Shown piece after piece: positions 7,901-15,184 of a stretch of DNA of 32,940 bases. This stretch comes from a bacterium (GTDB lineage: Bacteria; UBP18; UBA7526): assembly GCA_030615855.1 (NCBI GenBank), contig JAUWYL010000014.1:1-32940 (forward strand), given 5' to 3'. The position numbers were made by a program, and so were the translations under genes. Position 1 is the first letter of the stretch; the number at the start of each line of letters is the position of its first letter. The notes under the pieces are model-generated. The model had not been told where the DNA came from. It did not search any database and saw only the letters and a list, made by a program, of their open reading frames with translations.

Positions 7901-10499
7901 CCTGGGGCTTTCCTATCTCAGAAGAATGGCCGTGGATATAACCGGGAATGGAGACTCTCTGATAGGTGATCCCCTCCTCTATCTTCTCCTCTTCATCAAA
8001 TTCATCTGTGGTGAGTTCTAAGGTCACCCCGGTTTCATCAGATTCAATGATCTCTATCCCCTCTCCTTTAGCACTGGGACCTTCGGGCTCTGGGGGACGA
8101 GGAGGCGTGACTCCTTCTATATCTGGAACATAGGGATCGGTATCATTCAGGAACTCTTCATAGTTGGTGAAGCCATCATAATCCGGGTCAAGCCCTCCAT
8201 CATTTATATTAGGATTAAGACCATACCTCTCCTCCCAGCCATCTGGAATGCCATCATCATCAGAGTCTATTCCTGGAGTAGCCCAGACCGGCCCGTGCCT
8301 CTCCTTTCCACCAAAGAAGTCAACATCCTCCAACTTGTAATAATAGGTTTTTCCCGGGATGACATTTGGATCAGTATACCAATAGAGTCTGCCAACGATA
8401 GAGTATCCCAGTCCAGGGATGAGGGATGAATTCAACTTAGTATAAGGCCCATTCCTATTCTCGCTCCGATAGATATTGAAGCCCGCGTTGTTGTGCTCAC
8501 TGGCCGTCCTCCACCAGAGCCAGACCCCATCCTCATAGCCCAGAGCCTGAAAGCCTGTCAGGGTGACCAAAGTGGGGTTGCAGGGCCACCAAGCGGGAGC
8601 GGATGTACCTTCACCAAACCAGGCCGCCCCTATGTATACCTGGACGCTATTCCTTAACCTTATCTCTAAGCCTAAACTAGTTCCTGTCCCTGAATCGCCA
8701 TGATATCGGGCTAACTCAGACCACTCATTGAGAGTGGGGACCTCATAATACGCAGTATCTAGGCTGCCACCCGATTCTCTCATACCGAGACCTATATTCT
8801 CATGCTTACTATTGGTAGGTGGATCGCTCCAATCACCTGTTGCTATGGGATATACCCATATCTCCATACTGTAATTCCCCCCTGACCCTTGGCCGAGATT
8901 CACTTGTTTGAGGCCTACCGCAGTGCTGGAGTCATTGGCAGTACAGTTTGTAGAGTAATCAGTACCATAATCATCTACACAGGCCTCAGTTGAGCAGCGG
9001 GCGATATTACCCGTGGCACCTTCCCATTCCCAATAGTCGGGGGGAACTCCGGAGGTTCCTGATGACCAGTCCCTAAAGAATTCGTTCTTCAATAGATTAT
9101 CCGTGGTCGATTTCACTACTACCGTTGGAGAGCCGCTTGACAATGGTGTTAGTGTCCCTCCCGATCCCTTGCTCTTCATGGTAAATGTATATGTGCCCAC
9201 ATAGGCATCCTCGCCTGGTTCTGGACGAGCGCCAGCGGCGGGTCCTGCTTGATTCCCATACTCAACTATAAAGTAGTTGCCTGATACAAATGTTGTTAAT
9301 GGTACGGTTATTGTGTCGCCAGAGATATCCATGGTGCCGATAGTTCCGGTATTTGTTATGGTGCAGTATCCTGCGCCACTTGAATTATTCTTCTGAGGGT
9401 TTGTCCAATTACCGGGGATATCGATGGTTGACTGTCCACCCGATATGGTTGCTGTTGCGGTATAGGTGATGTTAAATGCATTGTAGTCCTGGCCGGCCAA
9501 GGTTGCCGCAACATCTGGATCAATGGTCCCAGTGCCAGATCCATCAGCAACAACGGGTCCCCAGCGGTAGAAATCTGTTTCCCCTTCTCCCCTCATGAGC
9601 CAGACATTGTTGTTATTAAAGGAGAGCCTTGAACCGCAGTAGTTACTCCCGTTGGCTAAAGTGAAGGGGAGATCGGTCAATGTCTCCCAGGAATTGCCAC
9701 TAATACTGAATCTCCAGAAACCCTTGGTTGCTCCTCCCTGAAGAGCATAGATATAATCGCTTCCGTCCCAGCATAAGGAACTTTCTTTACTAACTGCTGC
9801 TGAATCAATAGGAGCGTTCCAGGCGGAGGGAGTTCCCCAGTTGTTTCCACTTATTGAATAGCGATAAAATCCTGGGCCCTGTCCTCCCCCAGTAGCATAG
9901 ATGTAGTCTCCTCCTCCCCAGACAAGATCAGCGCCATTTCCGGCATTTACTGGCATACCAGCAAGTGTAGCCCAGGAACCTCCTTCAGATGATGCTCTAA
10001 AGTAGGTTCCAATGGTATTGTTTCCTGGGTGGGCAAAGACCATCCCACCACTATTCATGGCCATGGCTGTATTTCTCTTCAGGGCAAGGAAACTGGTTGC
10101 CGCTTCCCAGGTAGTATTCCCAATATTATAGCGGGACATCTGCTTATTGGTAGCAGCATTGGTTCCTTGTCCTCTGAGAACATAGATATTATCTCCCCCT
10201 CCCCAGCAGATTCCTGAGTTTCTATTTATGGGAGTAGCACCAGTGTAGGTGGAATCGCCCATCTGAGTCCAGGTATTATTTCCCGTATTATAGCGATAAA
10301 AGGCATTATTTGTACCACCGATCAAGACCCAGATATACTGGTTACTGTGAAACCCCACCAGTTGACCACCATTAAGCACAGCAGTGGAAACAGCGTTCAT
10401 GGAAGTCCACTGATTGGCAGCCAGAAGAGAGTCTGTAAAGAGAATAATTGGGGCTGCTATGGCTATTAAGAAAATTAAGAATTTTTGTATTTTTTTCAT
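4959..10499 (-). CDS. Secreted C25 (gingipain-type) cysteine protease with beta-propeller and CFI-box-like C-terminus
   Basis: 1846 residues. The start ATG has AAGGAGAG eight bases upstream. A signal peptide (MKKIQKFLIFLIAIAAPIIL onward) is followed by Kelch-like propeller repeats (about 30-315), a beta domain (320-463), a jelly-roll-like domain (465-635), an Fn3-like domain (640-740), and a TSP3-like calcium-binding segment (about 744-790, DSDDDGIPDGWEE). Next come a C25-propeptide-like region and the C25 catalytic domain (about 1350-1740). The catalytic pair is visible as His1614 in NYVGHGAW and Cys1648 in NMTCEDGYF, close to the spacing seen in gingipains. Residues 1761-1846 (CPIASVAYGTSMAEEV, LLTNKTGRAFVRFYY) match the CFI-box-CTERM pattern. 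The gene overlaps the STT3 gene by ATGA. Many N-X-S/T sequons are present. Residues 983-998 are encoded by an 8-bp tandem repeat. Confidence 0.92.
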   Translation of the reverse strand: MKKIQKFLIFLIAIAAPIILFTDSLLAANQWTSMNAVSTAVLNGGQLVGFHSNQYIWVLIGGTNNAFYRYNTGNNTWTQMGDSTYTGATPINRNSGICWGGGDNIYVLRGQGTNAATNKQMSRYNIGNTTWEAATSFLALKRNTAMAMNSGGMVFAHPGNNTIGTYFRASSEGGSWATLAGMPVNAGNGADLVWGGGDYIYATGGGQGPGFYRYSISGNNWGTPSAWNAPIDSAAVSKESSLCWDGSDYIYALQGGATKGFWRFSISGNSWETLTDLPFTLANGSNYCGSRLSFNNNNVWLMRGEGETDFYRWGPVVADGSGTGTIDPDVAATLAGQDYNAFNITYTATATISGGQSTIDIPGNWTNPQKNNSSGAGYCTITNTGTIGTMDISGDTITVPLTTFVSGNYFIVEYGNQAGPAAGARPEPGEDAYVGTYTFTMKSKGSGGTLTPLSSGSPTVVVKSTTDNLLKNEFFRDWSSGTSGVPPDYWEWEGATGNIARCSTEACVDDYGTDYSTNCTANDSSTAVGLKQVNLGQGSGGNYSMEIWVYPIATGDWSDPPTNSKHENIGLGMRESGGSLDTAYYEVPTLNEWSELARYHGDSGTGTSLGLEIRLRNSVQVYIGAAWFGEGTSAPAWWPCNPTLVTLTGFQALGYEDGVWLWWRTASEHNNAGFNIYRSENRNGPYTKLNSSLIPGLGYSIVGRLYWYTDPNVIPGKTYYYKLEDVDFFGGKERHGPVWATPGIDSDDDGIPDGWEERYGLNPNINDGGLDPDYDGFTNYEEFLNDTDPYVPDIEGVTPPRPPEPEGPSAKGEGIEIIESDETGVTLELTTDEFDEEEKIEEGITYQRVSIPGYIHGHSSEIGKPQVPMKGVLLGVPTDSSIEISILDSESTILPDYNLYPVPTQETKESGDIKYVEEIFTKDEIAYTSDAFYPDNLTELGFTGYMREQKVVQIKLYPIQFNPVTNELKFYKKIRVRLDFSEVSQLASSPVHRFTGSPIRSLFSTPAWADPSPSSLPAFTGPTYKLSLDYAYSESGLYQGVQEGIYKLTYDYLQANTDLELDSLDPRTFKIYDSQGNQIRIYVKGESDGTFHSDDYIEFYGKIEPTKYTSTNVYWLDSGGTNDGLRMTTKDGTPDSGTTPNSFLSTEHYERDQTYSYAVTGAASVDRWFFSQTAAKDSPGDYTITLTDPLHSPSGNAQIKAALYSFFDVTHHTILKINNNVVEDTTWSGVGERSIDKSIPQSDLQLQDGINTITVQVILDPGVENDEVYANWFEIDYWRDFKASNNSLSFNQDAGDHLFEISDFNTNFTNNDIEVFDITNDQKINNFDITDGTLSFKDNILATTEYLAQEPLTLPASAIEKYEDSGIRSPNNRADYIIITYDDFYNENDPDNPIIKLKNHRESQGLRVKVVKVSDIYDEFNYGIVSPQAIKYFLIYAYDNWTAPKPTYVLLVGDATYDYKNNRGEEQHHNYLPVYLSETEYMGETINENWFVCVNDDNDDGVVNDEDIVPDIYIGRLPVKTTDDKLGVIVNKIVDYENAAYTDTWERNILYVADDAKRIGELIFETTNDSVRNYPSSDYQLYKAYLSELGQSACRQAIIDTIKSGVLIVNYVGHGAWNLWADETIFHSSDISSLNNEEKLPFFINMTCEDGYFAYYAGYECLAEELLRAKDDEEKGIGAIATFSSTGITPCSGQKILNEGLFQAFFGGTTNIIGKAISQAKMSALANGYEDVADTFGLLGDPALGLKFPPGEDGHTHGHTCPIASVAYGTSMAEEVEVFRNFRDECLLTNKTGRAFVRFYYHHSSSISKFIEKKKALKPIIRAGLKPILWLAKRKTRPPHKYPIWE
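7506..7553. repeat. Six 8-bp tandem repeats in frame inside the C25 gene
   Basis: Units read CGGTGAAC three times, then CGGAGAAC, then TGGCTAAC twice (48 bp, 16 codons). They encode residues 983-998 (VSQLASSPVHRFTGSP). The same wording (CCGGTTAG, CCAGTTGA) occurs in the intergenic tract at 13602-13649. Six units of 8 bp keep the reading frame. Confidence 0.85.
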
Positions 10500-12856
10500 G
10501 CTTTCACTCTCCTTCCATTCATTACTTCTTCTTCAGTGACCTTTAGACTAATCTCTCTTTCTCCTACCTTTAACTTATAGGGCTCCTCAGATACTGTCTG
10601 ATAGGGACTATTCTCTGTGGCATAGGGGAGGATAACCTCAAACTCTCCTTTCTCATCAGCCTTTATCACATTTCTATAGAGGAACCTTCTTCCGGCATTA
10701 CTGATAAGGGGAAGGGAGATCTCTATCTCTTCCAAAGGATTAGTTCTTCCTCTATATCTTGCCCCCTTCACATATTCAAAGACTTTCATCCTGCTGGTAG
10801 AGCCCGGGCCACCAAAATAGGTGAAGTCTGAGTATTCTGGGGACTCATAGATAAGTCTATACTGGCTTACCCCCGGGATATCTAAGTCTGGAATGATGGG
10901 CTGGGAACCATCGTGGAGATGGAGGCAGTTCCCCATTAAAGAGAGATACTCTCCCTTGGGGATTCTGACTAAAGGACCATCATACTCTAACAGACGGTAG
11001 GCTTCTTCTGGATAACGGAGGCTGATCTTCCTCAAGGCTTCCACCAAAAGAAGGAGATCCTGGCTAATGACGAAGCGGCAATTTGATTTCTCCATCACCA
11101 TATTCGCTTCCTTTTCGTTTTTGGCTAAGAAGAAGTCGCACATTCGATCAACGCCCTTTCCATAGGGATTGACCGTTGCTGGCCTTTCGCTCAGATATTC
11201 AATGAAATGGCCCAGATCCCAAAAAGCCATTATACCATACTCTGGCTTAATTTCTAAATCGACATTGTTATAGGAACTGGTCTTTGGAGTATTCTCCTTT
11301 ATCCAGATATAGGTCTCATATTCGCCACGGGAGAGGAATGGTCTACTCATTCTAAATCCAGCATAGAGCATCTTAGAATGGCTAAAGAGGAAGATGAGGC
11401 CGATTAGGATGACAATCATCTGGGGCTTGAAGGTTAGTATTCCTTTTAAAAACTTGGGAAGTCGTTCTCGAAGAGCGAGAAATCTCTCTGAGACAATTCT
11501 TACTTCCACTATCTTACTAAACCTTCTTTCTTTCAGATAATCATAGCATTTAAAGAAGAGATAGCCAGTTAAGAGAGCGATGTTGGCTCCAAAGATATAA
11601 GCAAACCTCAACTTTGCCAAGGTTATCAGACAAAAAGAGATTGTCCAGATGAGGAGAAAGAGGACCCTTACCGGCTCCTTCCTTCTTGTAAAAAAGAGTA
11701 GGAGAAGGGCAATGGGAAAAAGGTAAAAAGCCCAGGAGAGTTGGAAGACGGCCCTTAATGGTGAGAAATTTTCGCCAAAGTAAAGCAGGGGTTGGTTCTC
11801 TCCAATGGTGGTAAGCCAGACATTCTCTGTCTTCGTTATCCAGGAGACTCCCTTAAAGAACAACCTTTGAAAATCAGGGAAGAATATCCGGGAGAAGACA
11901 AATATTAATCCCACGCTAAGTAGTGACGAAGAGAGGATAATTTTCGGAATACTTTGTATTCTCTTTTTAAGCATTCCAGAAAATATTCTCACTCCGACAA
12001 AGAAGAGAATGAGAAAGGAGAAAAGATATATCTGGAAGTAGGATAAGGCCTTCTGGTTGAGGAGGGCCCGCCTTCCCCACCAAGAGGTAAGACAGGGATA
12101 GAGAAGAAAGAGTAATGCTACCAAGGGAATAAGGATATAGAGGTTGAGCATTCTACCCAGGGATTCTTTATTGATAAAGAAGAGGGAGAGAAACATAACC
12201 GATATCACTGGAAAGAGATAGAGGGTGGTCCCTGACCAATTGAGATAGCTGAGATATATGGCAAAGCCGGTCAGAAAAGCCCAGAGATAGTTTTTTTGTC
12301 CAGTAGAGTCATTCTTCCTTCCTAGGGTCATGATGAAGAAATAGATAAAGAGCAAGGTAAAAAAGGTCTCCCCAACATGCTGGTCGACCTTGCCAAGCGT
12401 GGAATAGCTGAGGTGGCCGGGCTGAAGGGCAAAGAGGAATGCGGAGAGGATTCCCACCTTATGAGAAAAGAGTTCCTTTCCTATGAGCCAGACGAGAAAG
12501 ATGGTCAGGCTACCCATCAGAGGAGGAAACCAGGCAGCGACCCTCTCTGTAAGTTCCTTGGCAGGTGCCCCTCTACCAATGAGCAAAGCAGAAACAGAGA
12601 TTATTCTATCGAATAGATGGGGCCAGAAACTCACCTGGCCCTCAGGATAATTGAGATAGGGATCAAACCCCAGTACCTTCATAGAGTGATCGAGGGCATA
12701 GACTATCCTCCTCATATGGTAATAGGGGTCGGTATCAACGAAGATAACCTTTCCCTCAATGAAGACCTTGGAATAGAAAGGAATGGTGCGGAGGGAAAAG
12801 GCTAAAGCAAATATTCCGATTAGGATGAGAAACGAAATTATCCTGGTCTTATTCAT
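10496..12856 (-). CDS. STT3/AglB-like oligosaccharyltransferase
   Basis: About 786 residues from the ATG at 12856. I prefer that start over 12904 because it forms an ATGA overlap with the upstream glycosyltransferase stop and leads straight into the first membrane helix (ISFLILIGIFALAF). STT3 proteins transfer a lipid-linked glycan to asparagine on the outer face of the membrane. Family motifs are visible: DTDPYYHMRR in the first external loop (acidic metal-binding motif, about residue 41), VDQHVGE (the D-H-H-x-x-E-like second motif), and FWDLGHFIEY (about 545), the counterpart of WWDYG. Roughly a dozen hydrophobic helices precede a soluble C-terminal domain. The C25 protease starts at its stop codon, so the two are made together. 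The first Trp of WWDYG is Phe and Tyr is Leu, so activity is inferred. Confidence 0.85.
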   Translation of the reverse strand: MNKTRIISFLILIGIFALAFSLRTIPFYSKVFIEGKVIFVDTDPYYHMRRIVYALDHSMKVLGFDPYLNYPEGQVSFWPHLFDRIISVSALLIGRGAPAKELTERVAAWFPPLMGSLTIFLVWLIGKELFSHKVGILSAFLFALQPGHLSYSTLGKVDQHVGETFFTLLFIYFFIMTLGRKNDSTGQKNYLWAFLTGFAIYLSYLNWSGTTLYLFPVISVMFLSLFFINKESLGRMLNLYILIPLVALLFLLYPCLTSWWGRRALLNQKALSYFQIYLFSFLILFFVGVRIFSGMLKKRIQSIPKIILSSSLLSVGLIFVFSRIFFPDFQRLFFKGVSWITKTENVWLTTIGENQPLLYFGENFSPLRAVFQLSWAFYLFPIALLLLFFTRRKEPVRVLFLLIWTISFCLITLAKLRFAYIFGANIALLTGYLFFKCYDYLKERRFSKIVEVRIVSERFLALRERLPKFLKGILTFKPQMIVILIGLIFLFSHSKMLYAGFRMSRPFLSRGEYETYIWIKENTPKTSSYNNVDLEIKPEYGIMAFWDLGHFIEYLSERPATVNPYGKGVDRMCDFFLAKNEKEANMVMEKSNCRFVISQDLLLLVEALRKISLRYPEEAYRLLEYDGPLVRIPKGEYLSLMGNCLHLHDGSQPIIPDLDIPGVSQYRLIYESPEYSDFTYFGGPGSTSRMKVFEYVKGARYRGRTNPLEEIEISLPLISNAGRRFLYRNVIKADEKGEFEVILPYATENSPYQTVSEEPYKLKVGEREISLKVTEEEVMNGRRVKA

Positions 12857-13545
12857 CTTTCTTTGCCTTTTAGGGGAATGAAACGATTCTTGATTAATGT
12901 CCATAGAGCAGGGAAGCCATCGCGCCAGGTGATCTTTTTTCCTCCCGAATATCTTCTACCCTGATAACTGATGGGAACCTCATAGATAGGGATATTATGG
13001 CGTAGGAGTTTTGCCGTTACTTCGGGTTCAAATTCAAATCCCTTTGCTTTCAAGTTTAGATTCTTTAATATCCTGGTCTTGAAGAGTTTATAACAGGTCT
13101 CCATATCAGTCAGATGGGAGCCATATAAAAGATTGGTAACCAAGGTTAAAAATCTATTCCCCCAGTAAAATAGGAAGAAGAAGTTTTTGGGCTCCCCTAA
13201 GAAACGGGAGCCATATATTACCTCTGCCTTGCCCTCTATAATAGGGGGGAGTAATTTAAGATAATCCTGGGGATTATACTCCAGATCAGCATCCTGAACA
13301 ATGACTAAATCTCCCTTCACCCTTTTTAACCCACTCCGAATAGCCATCCCTTTTCCTTGATTCTTTGAATGATAGATTACCTTGATCCTATTCTCTAAGT
13401 CCTTTAATATTTCTCTGGAACCATCTGTGGAATAATCATCAACGGCAATAATCTCCTTCTCAACGGGTACCTTCTCCACCTTCTCTATCAGTTTCAAGAG
13501 ATTCCGCCTCTCATTATAGACCGGGATGATAATCGATAATTTCAT
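12853..13545 (-). CDS. GT2 glycosyltransferase, dolichol-phosphate-mannose-synthase-like
   Basis: 230 residues, cytoplasmic GT-A fold. Visible motifs are SIIIPVYNERRNL (nucleotide-binding start), AVDDYSTDGS, and the metal-binding QDADLEYNP. There is no long C-terminal membrane region. DPM1-type enzymes of this size move a sugar from a nucleotide to a polyprenyl-phosphate carrier. Its ATGA overlap with the STT3-like gene suggests it supplies or extends the lipid-linked donor for that enzyme. The start ATG has only a weak ribosome binding site (AAAGG adjacent to it). The exact sugar cannot be told. Confidence 0.88.
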   Translation of the reverse strand: MKLSIIIPVYNERRNLLKLIEKVEKVPVEKEIIAVDDYSTDGSREILKDLENRIKVIYHSKNQGKGMAIRSGLKRVKGDLVIVQDADLEYNPQDYLKLLPPIIEGKAEVIYGSRFLGEPKNFFFLFYWGNRFLTLVTNLLYGSHLTDMETCYKLFKTRILKNLNLKAKGFEFEPEVTAKLLRHNIPIYEVPISYQGRRYSGGKKITWRDGFPALWTLIKNRFIPLKGKER

Positions 13546-13601
13546 TCCTTTATCAAGTTCTGGAAAAATCTTCTTTTACTCATTGTCTTTCCTTATGTGT
13601 A

Positions 13602-13649
13602 CCGGTTAGCCAGTTGACAAGTTAATAAGTTAACAAGTTGAGTGGTTAA
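13602..13649. repeat. 8-bp-period drifted repeat upstream of the GT2 gene
   Basis: Six 8-bp units can be read: CCGGTTAG, CCAGTTGA, CAAGTTAA, TAAGTTAA, CAAGTTGA, GTGGTTAA. The rest of the 13546-13762 gap holds no gene. It has a short run of ACGAGTT-like words and a GAACCTTG word on the minus strand near 13700. Confidence 0.7.
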
Positions 13650-13762
13650 AACACAAGCTACGTGTTACGAGTTATGGGTAAGAATTGCTCTTTAGGTCAA
13701 GGTTCTTTTTTTCATAAACTGCTGTAAATTCTGCCTTATTTGTTCCGTCATCTTCTCTTAAA

Positions 13763-13996
13763 CTATTCGGATTTACTTTTGTTTAATAATCTTAAGAACT
13801 CTTCGTAATCCCTGCCTGTCAGCAGGCAGGCTTTTCTATTCTCATTCTTTAAATCCTTATTTATTTTAAAATACTCCTCTCTCAAAAGCTGGACAGCGCT
13901 CAATCTTTCTTCTGGAGAAAGGGATAGATTATATTGATCATCGAACTCTTCTGCTTTTTGGAAGGAATTCGTCTTATTCAACCAGACTTTTTTCAT
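13763..13996 (-). CDS. Small protein of unknown function, 77 aa
   Basis: The start has a good ribosome binding site (GGAG, seven bases before ATG) and overlaps the end of the merR-type gene by 23 bp, so the two are probably co-translated. The protein is charged and likely helical: KVWLNKTNSFQKAEEFDDQY, LSPEERLSAVQLLREEYFKI. I recall similar small proteins in many bacteria but cannot name a function. Codons about 56-63 (ACLLTGR) are made by a palindrome, CCTGCCTG TCAG CAGGCAGG, at 13811-13830. The C-terminus after it may therefore differ from the original protein. Confidence 0.65.
   Translation of the reverse strand: MKKVWLNKTNSFQKAEEFDDQYNLSLSPEERLSAVQLLREEYFKINKDLKNENRKACLLTGRDYEEFLRLLNKSKSE
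13811..13830. repeat. GGCAGGCAG-type palindrome inside a small gene
   Basis: CCTGCCTG and CAGGCAGG form perfect 8-bp arms around TCAG. Very similar palindromes (CCTGCCGGCAGGCAGG) lie in the non-coding DNA near 15122 and 15594, so this looks like a dispersed repeat that landed in frame. Confidence 0.7.
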
Positions 13997-14261
13997 TTTT
14001 TTCTCCAGAGTTGAACTGCCTGTCTATCCTCTCCTTGATCTGGGCCAGGCTTGGTCGCTGGCTGTTGATTTTTTTGATCTCCCTTAGTCTGGCCAGGCTC
14101 TCTTCCTCCTCATAGAGGCGGTGGCCACCCGGGGTGGTAGAAGCCGGGCATAGAAGGCCGACATTGGTATAGTGCCTTATGGTAGAGGATAGAACCCCAG
14201 CCCTTTCTGCTAACTCCCCTACCCTCAACAGTCCCTTTTTCAACCTCTCACTACGAGTCAT
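13974..14261 (-). CDS. MerR-family transcription regulator (short)
   Basis: 95 residues from the ATG at 14261, chosen because GGGAGGAAAAT sits directly before it; an upstream in-frame start at 14285 has no such site. The winged-helix DNA-binding part is clear: LLRVGELAERAGVLSSTIRHYTNVGLL followed by PGGHRLYEEE. After about residue 70 only a short helix remains, so there is no effector-binding domain. The protein resembles the small MerR-like regulators (SoxR/HspR size class), but the ligand is unknown. It may control itself and the small gene it overlaps. Confidence 0.82.
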   Translation of the reverse strand: MTRSERLKKGLLRVGELAERAGVLSSTIRHYTNVGLLCPASTTPGGHRLYEEEESLARLREIKKINSQRPSLAQIKERIDRQFNSGEKNEKSLVE

Positions 14262-14303
14262 ATTTTCCTCCCAGATAAGCCTCACTATCGTTCGGCAATT
14301 TCA

Positions 14304-14378
14304 CCCCGCACCTTTTAAATATTCAGAATTTCTTGAATACTTAAATAATGCCTTTATGAATGCTAAAAAGGTGCGGGG
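14304..14378. mobile_element. Small inverted-repeat element (CCCCGCACCTT family), copy in merR leader
   Basis: 75 bp bounded by CCCCGCACCTTTT and its exact complement AAAAGGTGCGGGG. The left flank is TTCA, the same 4 bp that flank the related copy at 20189-20296. The right flank is CAAG, so a complete target duplication is not seen here. It contains no ORF. It lies 43 bp upstream of the merR-type start codon. Confidence 0.7.
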
Positions 14379-14474
14379 CAAGCAGATTAGCACAGATTTG
14401 GAACACGGATTACAGGATGCGCTTCGCTGGCATCCTAGAGAGCATAAATAATTAAGCATTGACACTGATTTAAT

Positions 14475-14519
14475 CTGCCTGTCCCGTAGCCTCCGACTTT
14501 AAGTCGGAGTGGTATGGGG
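14475..14519 (-). repeat. Hairpin element ending CGGGACAGGCAG
   Basis: On the minus strand CCCC is followed by the near-perfect palindrome CTCCGACTTAAAGTCGGAG and then by CGGGACAGGCAG. The layout matches 14650-14686 and 25757-25792: CCCC, a variable hairpin, CGGGG, then the tag CAGGCAG. Confidence 0.6.
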
Positions 14520-14583
14520 TGCCCATCCGTGTAACTATTCAAGTTCCGATACGACAAAATCTTAGAACTAACAGTCAATTTTA

Positions 14584-14612
14584 ATTTTATCATAGAAAAA
14601 GCCATTTGTCAA
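14584..14612 (-). promoter_or_regulatory. Sigma70-type promoter reading toward merR
   Basis: On the minus strand, TTGACA (14612-14607), a 17-bp spacer and TAAAAT (14589-14584). This is a near-consensus vegetative promoter. The first gene downstream is the merR-type gene at 14261, which would give a leader of roughly 315 nt containing two hairpin repeats. Confidence 0.75.
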
Positions 14613-14649
14613 GTTCTAATTTGATTCCTGAAAAAGTCACGAATGCATA

Positions 14650-14686
14650 CCCCGTAAAGTTGCTACGCATCAACGGGGCAGGCAGG
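14650..14686 (+). repeat. Hairpin element ending CGGGGCAGGCAGG
   Basis: CCCCGT, inner arms GTTG/CATCAAC, then ACGGGGCAGGCAGG. It shares layout and 3' tag with copies at 14475-14519 and 25757-25792, while the inner hairpin sequence differs. Confidence 0.6.
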
Positions 14687-14743
14687 CGCTTGAATCCCTT
14701 CTTTATATTATTGAAGTGCCAATGCTTTTAACTACACAAATCA

Positions 14744-14810
14744 ATCGACGATCGTCGATCAATTTGTGCTCTCACAATTCAGTATGTGCACAGTTTTAGA
14801 GACGATCGTC
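14744..14810. promoter_or_regulatory. Two GACGATCGTC palindromes, possible operator pair
   Basis: A perfect 16-bp palindrome ATCGACGATCGTCGAT lies at 14744-14759, inside a larger imperfect one whose outer arms are ACAAAT/ATTTGT. The 10-bp core GACGATCGTC recurs at 14801-14810, 54 bp away. Such paired palindromes suit a dimeric DNA-binding protein, but which one is unknown. Confidence 0.45.
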
Positions 14811-14823
14811 TTGAAAAATGTGC

Positions 14824-14854
14824 GAAAAGGGGAGCGAGAATTTCTCGCTCCCCT
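14824..14854 (-). terminator. Likely intrinsic terminator after the 63-aa membrane protein gene
   Basis: Arms AGGGGAGCGAGAA and TTCTCGCTCCCCT (13 bp) around a single T. On the minus strand the stem ends in CCCCTTTTCGC, a short U-run, as expected for transcripts from the gene ending at 15185. Confidence 0.55.
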
Positions 14855-15184
14855 GATCGGCAATTACAGAGTAGGGAACTTCGCCTCAAGAAGTTAGCAT
14901 AATCCAACTATTCGGTTACGGTTATGATGCCCGCTTTTATCTTTCAGTAATGTAATACGGTTAGGGTTACCCGTCCGCCGTAATAGTATTACTATGGAGG
15001 GCGGGTGACGCCCGTTTTGTTGAAGTCGGAAAACAGTTGATGGAAACCTGAAAACGGTAGTGAAATCAGAAATCTGAAATCAGAATTTTCCCGTTTTTTA
15101 AATAGTGATACGGGTTTTCTACCTGCCGGCAGGCAGGCGTTACCGTAACCTTTGTTTACTTATCTCGCTCTGGTGTCTTTACAG
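14855..15184. other. Non-coding stretch with inverted repeats
   Basis: No credible ORF. The stretch 14984-15000 contains TAATAGTATTACTA, a near palindrome. At 15000-15021 GGGCG GGTGA CGCCC followed by GTTTTGTT looks like a plus-strand terminator, although no plus-strand gene precedes it. At 15122-15140 there is a CCTGCCGGCAGGCAGG palindrome, and 15065-15083 has tandem AAATCAGA-like words. I see no tRNA or known riboswitch. Confidence 0.5.

Noticed and set aside
12377-12805. Two plus-strand ORFs inside the STT3-like gene
   Set aside because: Antisense to a clear membrane-protein gene; no ribosome binding site or recognisable motif.
12857-12904. Earlier start for the STT3-like gene at 12904
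   Set aside because: It would overlap the GT2 gene by 52 bp and has no ribosome binding site; the ATG at 12856 gives an ATGA overlap and starts at the membrane helix.
14179-14451. 90-codon plus-strand ORF over the merR-type start
   Set aside because: It runs through the MITE-like element and CAGATTAGCACAG repeats and is antisense to merR; it looks like chance.
15000-15025. Plus-strand transcript ending at a terminator-like hairpin
   Set aside because: The GGGCG/CGCCC hairpin with GTTTTGTT is terminator-like, but no plus-strand gene or promoter precedes it; kept only as a note in the spacer entry.
14381-15184. tRNA, riboswitch or rRNA fragment in the longest non-coding stretch
   Set aside because: I looked for a T-loop motif, acceptor-stem pairs and known riboswitch cores on both strands and saw none; only palindromes and repeats are present.
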